NCBI GenBank assembly: GCA_036785325.1
Contig: JAXIVH010000173.1
Coordinates: 219,501 to 283,500, forward strand
Source of the DNA: Urophycis tenuis
Lineage: Eukaryota; Chordata; Actinopteri; Gadiformes; Phycidae
DNA length: 64,000 bases
Direction: 5' to 3'
This document shows positions 56,396-64,000 of this stretch, in pieces. Position 1 is the first letter of the stretch. Each line of letters opens with the position of its first letter. A program made the position numbers and the translations under genes. The notes beneath the pieces are model-generated. The model made no database searches. It saw only the letters and a list, made by a program, of their open reading frames with translations, and had not been told where the DNA came from.

Positions 56396-56878
56396 GCGGA
56401 AGCAACCGTCCTCAACTTCGCGTCGGACGGTTCACGCCTCCGCGTCGTCCATTAATTTATGTTAATGGACACCTTGAAGGGCATTAGCGCTTATACCATG
56501 GTCACTTACGAAAGAAATAAATATTTAATCAGTTAATAATACTTAAATATGTTTTAGAGTTAAAATCGTGAGGGTTTTTTAATTTTTACAAGTCGAGTGG
56601 ACTATTTAATATCTCCCGTATGCAGGCGTTGCCAAGCAACGCTGCCATAGCGTCCCGACCGCAGCAGATCAGTGATGGGCAGTGAGATGATGGCTTAACC
56701 TTACGTTACGTCAGTGGTTCCCAACCTTTTCCAAATCACAGGGATGCAAACGGCGCGCCTTTTGGCGGATGCCGCCTTTTTCACGGCTGTCAGGGGGACT
56801 TGTGTGAATCGTGCAGATCCGATGAGTTTTTTTTTTTAGGGGGGGGTGGAGAGTGTCTGATTATATTTTCATCAAAGG

Positions 56879-57640
56879 TAGGGCTGGGCGATTAATTGAA
56901 TTTCGATTACGATTTTGGTTTCCCTTGATCATTAAATCAAGATAATCGTAATAAAACGATCATTCTGCCACCCGCCGTGTTTTGTGTGGTAAATGGAGCG
57001 AACCCTTCTTTCTCCACCTGCGCACTCCGCTGCGCCCCGCCCCCGCTTGAAAACTTGCAAGATATGTCAGTCACGCGACCGTGTCTGCAGTGCACCTCAA
57101 GCGAATACAACCAATCTATTTAACCATTTAAAAGTCCGCACACAGAGAATACATGACCAAGCAATGAAGGAAAAAATGAAAAGCTCCTCCACTCCTGCCA
57201 CCGCAACACAGTCCTCAATTATGGAGACCCTATACAATGCCACCCCATATCCAGCCAGCTCCCGCAGGCATAAAGAAATTACAGATGCAATTGCATACAT
57301 GATTGCCAAAGACATGTGCCCTATCAGCACCGTTAGCGACCCGGCGTTCAATAAACTGATAAACACATTGGACAAGCGGTATGTGTTACCACCACGTCAC
57401 CATTTCAGTAGAATTGCGCTGCCTGCCCTTTATGACGAATGTCGCGGAAAAGTTGCAAGAGAAGTGTAAATTATATATATTTTATTTTGCCACCACAACG
57501 GACCTATGTTTGAGTCGCACCATCAAAAACATTTTTTGATTTTTTTTTTTAATCAATGAATAATCGTCTTTAATAATCTCAATTACAATATCAATCAAAA
57601 TAATCGTGATTATCATTTTTGACATAATCGAGCAGCCCTA
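56879..57640 (+). mobile_element. nested BED-type hAT, copy 2
   Basis: Ends are TAGGGCTGGGCGATT and, inverted, TAGGGCTGCTCGATT, with ATCAAAGG (56871-56878) and TTCAAAGG (57641-57648) as the near-perfect 8-bp duplication. It carries a better preserved transposase N terminus than copy 1. Confidence 0.88.
56993..57469 (+). pseudogene. hAT transposase N-terminal half (BED finger)
   Basis: A 158-codon open frame. Residues about 20-60 contain the BED zinc finger (CKICQSRDRVCSAPQANTTN, then LFNHLKVRTQRIHDQ, Cys-x2-Cys ... His-x5-His-like). The rest reads SSRRHKEITDAIAYMIAKDM, CPISTVSDPAFNKLINTLDK and FSRIALPALYDECRGKVARE, the helical segment that precedes the RNase-H core in ZBED-type transposases. 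The core and dimerisation domains are absent, so the product could at most bind element ends. Confidence 0.85.
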
Positions 57641-59160
57641 TTCAAAGGTAATTCTGTATTAAAATTACTAAATAAGCAAATGCCGTTACAGTCCATGAAA
57701 CATAGGAAGTATAGGCTACGTATGAAAAGAAAACAGTAAACCAGAAAGCTGCGCACGTAAAGCCTGCGCCGGTCTGCTGCTGCTGCCTACACGTCACTGC
57801 ACTGATATCAGTCCGAGATCCTGGAATTTTGTTCTGCGCCTGTTCTTTTTGAATATTTTGAATATTGAACAGTGTGATCGCACATTTTCACAATGATCTG
57901 GTCTCAGCAGATACCTTGACTCTGTTGGTTGTTATGTCATATTTGGAAGCTCAATCTGTAACTTTTTTTCATAAAAATCTCACCAGAAGTAACCATTTAA
58001 AGAGTTATTTTTCAAATTTTTCTTCCGGGGGGGCATGCCCCCGGACCCCCCTAGTGTTGCTAGGTTATCAACACACAGCACCACTGCTACAAAATAAATC
58101 TAGGGGAAACATATTATTTTCATACATACAACTTTGTGTGTGTATAGGGTGAGCCCTGAATGGCAGAGGTTGGTGGCGGTGTAATTATATGATATTTGCT
58201 GTGGGGTCGCGGGCTTCGATAATCTCACTCCTTTTTGACCATACCTCTGTTTGCATCCCTGAAATCAGGGCCCACTTTTATGTCTCAAAAATTTTCGCAG
58301 CCCACCTTCGACCAAATACTGCGTTCTCAGAGCACTTTTTTTTTAATTGAAGATAAAACTGAATACAGGTAAAACATGTTGGAAACACCTTCAGCATTAC
58401 ATACGCACACACACACACACACACACCAATCATTCAAGGATTTGTTTAATCTGATTCAGCCGCTGTGTGCTGCGCACCGCATACACTGACTCAAACGACC
58501 TGTCCTGAGATATGATCGCAGCGTCCGCTCACGTCCAAATTAATAAATGCCGAAATTTGCATGGAAATGATCCTACGCGGAAAATATAAAGTTTTCGAGC
58601 ACAGTGAAGCCTACTGTAGTCAAACTGATCTTTATAATAATAAATAAAATCCACTTTGAATTATGGAATGGATTTCTAATTTCTTGTCAATAAATATTTT
58701 AGTTTGGACTGTTTTTCTCTCTCCGCAGGAAAAACGTCCTTCACTCAGACGTCCTTAGGTGTCTGAGTGATTATTCATAACTAATTAATTCATTATTCTT
58801 ATATTATATTTTATATTTTATTATATTATATTTATTCAATGAGCGTCTAGTTTGGCTGCAGTGGAACAGCCCACTCCATGCTTCCCATGGACGCTGAGCT
58901 TCTGCACTGTTATGAACTGAGACGCTGCGGGAATGGATGAGAAGAAAGTCATGTCTGTGACCTGTGATAAGAAGCTGATTCTGAACTAAAGGTGATCGGG
59001 TCCTAGCGCATATTTAGTCAATCAAATGTTAACACAACAGTACAGTACACAACAGTATTTGACTACTTTTTTTTAAACATTTTTGGGGGGAAGCTGAGCT
59101 TCCCTTGCAGTCTTAGAGCAATCGCCACACATTCATTCTGTTTCTGCCTTCTGTCAGAAT

Positions 59161-59614
59161 CAGAGCTAGTGAGCGGAGCGCGAGCGAGCAAGGAGCGGAG
59201 CGGATGGAATGTTGCTCCAATGTCGCTCCGATACCGCTCACACCACGAGTCTGAGGCATGCTCAAATCCAAACGTGTGTCTTCTTGTTGCACTTGTCTAT
59301 CTTTTAAAATAAATGTTCTATGACTGAAATATATTGCCGTTGCTCTTAGTTCTTTAGTATGTACGTTTTCAGTTTAAGGTGGCAATTCGTGGTAGATTAT
59401 TTCTCCCTCATTTAAATTAGAGCGAGCGTGGAGCGATTTCAGTGGAGCGGCATGATTTTTAAGTGGAGCGGGGAGCGAAAATGAGCATAGCGGCCGGACG
59501 CGATTTAGAGCGAGTAGCGGCCGGACGCGATTTAGAGCGAGGAGCGGCCGAGAAAACAGCCATTTGAGAGAGAAGCAGAATATTCGCACCGCTCAGCTCC
59601 GCTCACTAGCTCTG
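59161..59614. mobile_element. 454-bp hAT MITE with GAGCG subterminal repeats
   Basis: Ends are CAGAGCTAGTGAGCGGAGC and its exact inverse, flanked by a perfect 8-bp duplication GTCAGAAT (59153-59160, 59615-59622). Many GGAGCG/CGAGCG words lie near both ends, including a tandem repeat of GCGGCCGGACGCGATTTAGA. No coding capacity. Confidence 0.93.
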
Positions 59615-59999
59615 GTCAGAATGTGCTTCGTGGCAGTGTAACCGCATTCACTCTCGGCTGTGGACACTGGGCGTGCGGAGACAACGGTGAGAACTCCGGT
59701 TGGTTTTCAAAATAAAACTGCTGTCTGCAGCGCAACGCCTCTGACTCGTCAGATCTAGTCAGAGGCTGGATCAAAACCACAGCACAACCAGAATGCACAC
59801 GGAGTCCCGGACCCTTTGTATTTTGACTGCTAATACGATGTAATGATGATAATACTTTGGGGGGAGGGGGGGTAAATTTTGTCCCCACCGAGGATGAAAA
59901 TAATTCAGCAGCACCACACAAAAATACTTTTTTGAAATGATTTGGCGGCCCACTTGCAATACCTTCGCGGCCCACAGGTTGGGAATCACTGCGTTACGT

Positions 60000-61030
60000 G
60001 ATACAATACAAAGTATCATTTCAGAAGGCCAGTGCACTACTTAACGCTTGTGTGTGTCCAGAGGATGATGCAACATTTTGTTTCATTTTGAGTCAAAGTT
60101 CACAGATAGTTTCCTAAATCGTTTTTATTAGAGCAAATATTGTCAACCATTCACTCTGATCATGACATGTGTTGAAAGGAAAGCAAGCAAGTAGCCTATA
60201 TGCAAGAAATAAAGACCGCCAATGGTAGTAGGCCTATGCTAGACATAACTTTTAAATATTAACACTATTTTAAATTAAATGCTACATTTCCATTAATTGT
60301 AAAATTTGATAGCGATATCGGCATGTCCATCATCGTGGCATTTGATGGACGACTATTTAAAGTTTGTGGCTCGCTACGACCACTGCTTGGGACATTGGGA
60401 GATGACAATATGTTGCTCCATTCTCGCCTGTCCTGTACTGACTGTAGGAGCCATTTTTTACTTTCCTTTGATTTTCCGTTAAGGCAAATTCCTGACCCCT
60501 GCTGGCAGTAGTAATTATTGTACCTGAACCCCCCTGGTTACGTTTACGTTTTTATTCTAACACCTGGGACAGCTAATTGGCACAGGGCAAGGCAAAGCCC
60601 TGGTGAATTCATTGTTTGTTAGTGGGCTTTAGGGGTAGAAAGAATTGGATTTGGAGACGCCAGCAGGCACATGGTTTTTCATTTGAATCTATGTTTGAAT
60701 CGTTGAACCTATGTTTTGAAGCTACGTTGGAATGGACGGAGAAATAAAACCTAAGTTAATATGCACCCTTTATAGTCAACATTTTTTTCGACTCCTAAGT
60801 TTACCAAAAACATTTGATCTATTGAAACCCCTTCGGCGTCTAGATGAAGTGACTTATTAGAAGGCACTACACTGACGGAGCCCAGTAAGCCTGCAGGCTG
60901 CTCTCACAACGATGCCCGGTCACCGACATCATAAACACACACACATCTCCCACACAGGCTATATTAATGAGGACAGAAGAGGGGTTATACGGCTACATTA
61001 TTATTAGAGCTAGTGTACAGACCTCTTCGC
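60000..61030. other. unassigned (inside the probable Crypton)
   Basis: No exon is recognised. It includes a short (CA)n at 60934-60944. Some of this may be the Crypton's 3' non-coding part. Confidence 0.35.
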
Positions 61031-61034
61031 TGAT

Positions 61035-61960
61035 TTTTTTCAGCATGTTCCCCAGGTAGTGGACACCCATCTCCTGGAGTACCACACATCAGATGCCAGA
61101 GTGATGGAGCGCATCGGGTGGAGATACAACGATTTTGCATCTGGTGGACACTTGGAGATGTACTTTTTAAAACCTTTTACTGGACACAGAGGATCCCCGG
61201 GCCTGGCAAACATGAACCCTCGTAGGTTTTCCTTGTGTGGTTCGTTCGGATCTTTATGCTTTTTTGTTGTGGGATTATGCGCTAAGATGACATATTCAAC
61301 GCCATGCTCGTCTCTTTGGATGAAGAAAGATGTCATGGTCAGCTCACGGCTCCCCTCCCTGCCACGCCGAGCAAAACACAGCTGGATGTCAAACCACACC
61401 TTTCTGACGAGGCCGACGGGCGTATCGGGAGACAGCGCAGATGAACATCTGATTATTTGAAGATCCGACTCAGTGATGCGAGGATGGTGGAAGCTGGTGT
61501 CCTTCTCACTCTTTATTTAACGCTTCAGTATTGCCTTGAAAACCGCATTACTGGTCTTGAACACAGGGTCACTAATGATGTTGACGTCACATAAATGACG
61601 GTTAATGCCGGCTCTCAGACTCCTCAAACTGGCAACACTGTATTCTCCTTCCTTGTTCGACTGGACAGACGCATAAAACAGTCGCAAAACGTTATTAAGA
61701 GTAGCGGCAGTGTAGCTTTTAAAGTTGATGTCCATGTTTTTGTCAGCCAAGAAGTCTCTTAATGTTTTAACTGCCCATTTTGTGGTTTTCTTTGTGTTTA
61801 GCTCGTCTTTGTCGTCCTCTAATTCGTTCAATTCCTCCGGTGTCACCTCCTTGTGTCGCTTCTCCTTTTTCTTTTCATATTCTCTTCTCTCTTTTTCTTC
61901 TGCTGCATCCCAGTCTTCAAAGTGTCAAACTCACCAAATAAATGAAAAGAAATGATAGTC
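61035..61960 (-). pseudogene. Crypton tyrosine recombinase (DUF3504-like)
   Basis: The minus strand reads, in a single frame apart from one TAA (at 61519), a Crypton-type recombinase: an acidic/basic leader (EVTPEELNELEDDKDELN), the DNA-binding part (TKWAVKTLRDFLADKNMDIN, LNNVLRLFYASVQSNKEGEY, LRSLRAGINRHL), then the catalytic domain with Arg in CFARRGREGSREL, DEHGVEYVILAHNPTTKKHK and PGDPLCPVKGFKKYISKCPP. After VWYS a one-base shift is needed to continue to MGVHYLGNMLKKISEE, which holds the catalytic His. The final Tyr region was not found. The same domain occurs in host genes such as KIAA1958, QRICH1 and ZMYM2-4, derived from Cryptons. The stop, the shift and the missing Tyr make it inactive. 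Confidence 0.85.
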
Positions 61961-62229
61961 ACTCACGTTTTGTCTGTCTTGCTGTTGATAAATAAACTGT
62001 GAAATACTGTTGAGTCTCCGTTGCCATGGTTACCATCTAGCGTTTGAGCCAGCACAATAATCTAACTGTCATCAGGCAATTTGACCCGAACGTCTTTACT
62101 AGGTGTACATTAACACTTTTTAACCTACACCCTCCAGCCAATCAGAATCGAGTATTCACCCAGACCATGGTATAAGTTGATATAAAACACACCTTCCAAC
62201 CCTTTCCATTACTACCATGTACTACTATG

Positions 62230-62360
62230 TACAGTACAGCCCAAAAGTTTGGACACACCAGTTAATTTCTGCATTGAACTCCATTATAATCAGCTTCATG
62301 AAATAATGATCTTGAATGCTTTATGATCATTATGAGTACACAGACTCAGGGATGAGACTG
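62230..62360 (+). repeat. Tc1-like terminal repeat fragment
   Basis: ACAGTACAGCCCAAAAGTTT then GGACACACC after a TA is the terminus of a common fish Tc1/mariner family. Only one end was found. Confidence 0.7.
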
Positions 62361-62562
62361 TAACAACATTGACAGCATATCGGTGTAGCAACTACCACTA
62401 AACTGAACATGAAACTAGGAGGTTGCCCCTGTGGTGACCTTTCAATGCCGGTCCCATGTCAGTGTTGTACCAAATGTTCTTGTTCTTTTTCCTATCAATA
62501 GGAACTATGGGTTGAAAATGGACAGAGTTATCTTTTAACAAGGGTTTAAACAAGAACTGCCC

Positions 62563-63300
62563 TCAAGCATTCTCATGTATCTCTTCTTGTCTAGCCTTGT
62601 AAATTATTCGGTGAATGTGAAATTTGAACCTTTTTTTGGCAGTTACCAACTGCCTCTCAAAGGGGCTGAGAGAGGCCACTTTTGACCTCTTGTTACACAT
62701 TTGGTACGTGGGGACGAGGCTTCTCTTCCCATGGGTTGGTGTGTTGCTGGGGCCAGGCTCGGTATTGTCAGCCAGCACAGGGGCTTGGCTAACCTGCTAC
62801 ATGGAAGCTCCGTCCCTGGGGCTAGCTGGTAGCAAGAGGGCTGGAGCCGGCTGACTGACTGGAGCTGGCTGAGCCTTCTTCATCCTGGCCTTCCCCCTGG
62901 CAGCTCCTCTCACCTGGCTCGGCCCTTCCTGGCTCTGGCCTAGCTCAGTCTCCTGGCTCTGGCCTACCTCAGTCTCACCTACCTGACTCAGCTCTTCCTG
63001 GCACGGGCCTTCTTGGATGACCTCAAGTAGGAGGACTGCGCTCCCTGGCTACCTTGCTGCACCTCTTACTCATCCCCTTCCAAAGGGTCAGATTCGCCAC
63101 CAACTTGTGGCAAGTTGCCAGATGTGTCCCTGGCCTCCATGAATGGCGCTAGGAAACTCATTATAGTCATGAACTTCCACAGCCTTCCTTTCTCTGCTCC
63201 TGTCTGTCCCTTTCTTTGTTTTTGTCTGTATGTCGCGCAAGTGCTTCCATTTCCTTTTGCACTCCTCAACTACAATTGAGCACAAGTCAAACACAGACAA
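62563..63300 (-). pseudogene. MADF/BESS-type DNA-binding protein remnant
   Basis: The minus strand from about 63285 reads EECKRKWKHLRDIQTKTKKG, then after a frameshift RLWKFMTIMSFLAPFMEARD and TSGNLPQVGGESDPLEGDE: the second half of a MADF domain (Cys-Lys-x-x-Trp, then Trp-x-Phe ... Phe-Leu). Further down (62563-62998) a Gln/Ser/Pro-rich linker, broken by one TAG, leads to LSPFERQLVTAKKRFKFHIH and RIIYKARQEE, resembling a BESS-type end. MADF proteins accompany several fish Harbinger transposases, so this is probably a transposon accessory gene. The N-terminal half was not identified. Confidence 0.6.
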
Positions 63301-64000
63301 TCATGTTACAGGTAATCATATTACTTACACACAGACAACCCATGACTTAAACCCATACCACATTGTAATGACTGCTATTGAATATATCCCAAGGATAGGA
63401 TTCTCTATCTGTCTCCTCCTCTCTCACATTGGCACACACACATGCCAATGCCATTGTCTTGGTGTGAACTCTGACAGGGAACATGTCATCCAAAATGTAT
63501 CAGTATATTTTGACATTGATAATCGAACAAACTTTCACAAAACCCCTCCTCTCATTTCCAGTGAATGCGAGTGTTAGTGGCGGTGCGGTGGTGGCGCGGA
63601 GTTTTGAATTTGACAATTTGTCAGAAAATGGTGAACATTACATGAACCTGATCGTGCAACTACATGAAGTGTTCGCCACTTTATCACAACCATATGTCAA
63701 ATATAATGGCCGATCTGTGTACTACACTTTGACACTAGTGAGCATGTCTACCTTTACTTTTTTACAATTAGTCAGGTAAGCAACTGCAACTTTTGCTTAA
63801 GATATGTGCAAAAAAAATTATGCATGTGTTCGGATATCCTCAAATCTGTGTAGACGCAGGCTAGCAGAAAATCTGCTTGGCCATGTGCATGTGTTTTTAT
63901 TCATTTAGCATAGCAGTTTGCTAGACTAGCCATTGCACATATTCATACACTACACATGCATACTCTATGATACATACCAGTCATCCCATCTCCTCTGCTA
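63301..64000. other. unassigned end of window
   Basis: A plus-strand exon candidate at 63562-63776 follows a TTTCCAG acceptor and reads SGGAVVARSFEFDNLSENGE, LIVQLHEVFATLSQPYVKYN and GRSVYYTLTLVS before a GTAAGC donor. It looks coding, but the family is not recognised and no neighbouring exon was found. The rest has CA-rich low-complexity sequence. Confidence 0.3.

Larger units (their letters stand above)
56739..58261 (+). mobile_element. 1.5-kb element with CAGGGATGCAAAC ends, copy 2
   Basis: Same structure and orientation as 12434-13925, and highly similar along its length. It is flanked by AAATCA on both sides (56733-56738, 58262-58267), again 6 bp. It contains the same BED-hAT in the same place. 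Confidence 0.9.
56712..59991. mobile_element. hAT (Charlie-like ends) hosting two other elements
   Basis: Ends are CAGTGGTTCCCAACCTTTT and the inverse AGGTTGGGAATCACTG, with a perfect 8-bp duplication CGTTACGT (56704-56711, 59992-59999). The body outside the nested insertions (58268-59152, 59623-59970) has no transposase; a (CA)n run lies at 58409-58426. It hosts the 1.5-kb element (56739-58261) 27 bp from its left end, and a 454-bp MITE (59161-59614). Confidence 0.92.
56491..62175 (-). mobile_element. probable Crypton containing nested insertions
   Basis: TTATACCATGGT at 56491-56502 and its inverse ACCATGGTATAA at 62164-62175 bracket a tyrosine-recombinase pseudogene (61035-61960) and, inside, a 3.3-kb hAT. 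The sequence next to the right end (CCAGCCAATCAGAATCGAGT) is one I associate with fish Crypton termini. Removing the hAT leaves about 2.4 kb, a normal Crypton size. The boundaries are inferred, since Cryptons leave no diagnostic duplication. Confidence 0.5.

Overview
This is eukaryotic, almost certainly teleost fish, DNA. Open frames are short and interrupted by GT...AG introns. The window is packed with fish-type transposons (hAT, PIF/Harbinger, ISL2EU-like, Crypton, CACTA and Ginger-like DNA elements, L2/Rex-like LINE tails) and with (TA)n, (CA)n and ATT microsatellites. No operon, rRNA or convincing tRNA gene is present. I see no large conserved single-copy host gene. Most coding signal is transposon-derived, plus one retrocopied host gene (CFAP52).

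Layout. 1-3385: mostly unassigned DNA with one small MITE. 3386-11954: a complete Ginger-like transposon on the minus strand. It has TGT...ACA ends, a CCGG target duplication, terminal inverted repeats of about 1.4 kb, a spliced gypsy-type integrase and a spliced Ulp1 protease, and a younger hAT sits in its left repeat. 12434-13925: first copy of a 1.5-kb element that carries a nested BED-type hAT; a second copy lies at 56739-58261. 13980-21070: a six-exon minus-strand gene for a 261-aa DUF4806-type protein. All splice phases agree, and its last intron holds a hAT that itself holds a Harbinger. 21339-26582: a 5.2-kb block between 12-bp direct repeats. It contains a Harbinger element with an intact 431-aa three-exon transposase and a convergent Myb-like partner gene.

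28.4-38 kb: LINE tails, a decayed six-exon DDE integrase-like gene on the minus strand (29722-33612), a 29-bp-arm hairpin and a 40-bp minisatellite at its 5' side, and a plus-strand partner gene whose intron received an L2 retrotransposon. 38782-41112: a three-exon minus-strand gene joining a THAP domain to the C-terminal part of a CACTA transposase, fully in frame (373 aa). 41.7-42.2 kb: a Harbinger first exon. 43.0-44.8 kb: an unrecognised plus-strand gene with a Cys-rich N terminus. 46.5-53 kb: a decayed THAP + DDE element (ISL2EU-like) on the plus strand, with SWIM zinc-finger and P2X7-ballast-like genes on the minus strand. 53.1-54.8 kb: a second, catalytically dead Harbinger with a Myb/SANT partner.

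54.96-56.4 kb: a CFAP52 processed pseudogene directly abutting a LINE 3' end. 56.5-62.2 kb: a probable Crypton containing a hAT, which contains the 1.5-kb element, which contains the BED-hAT (four levels), plus a separate 454-bp hAT MITE. 62.2-64 kb: a Tc1-like end, a decayed MADF/BESS-type gene and unassigned sequence.

Translations and splice joins were done by hand; family names rest on motif recognition, not database searches.
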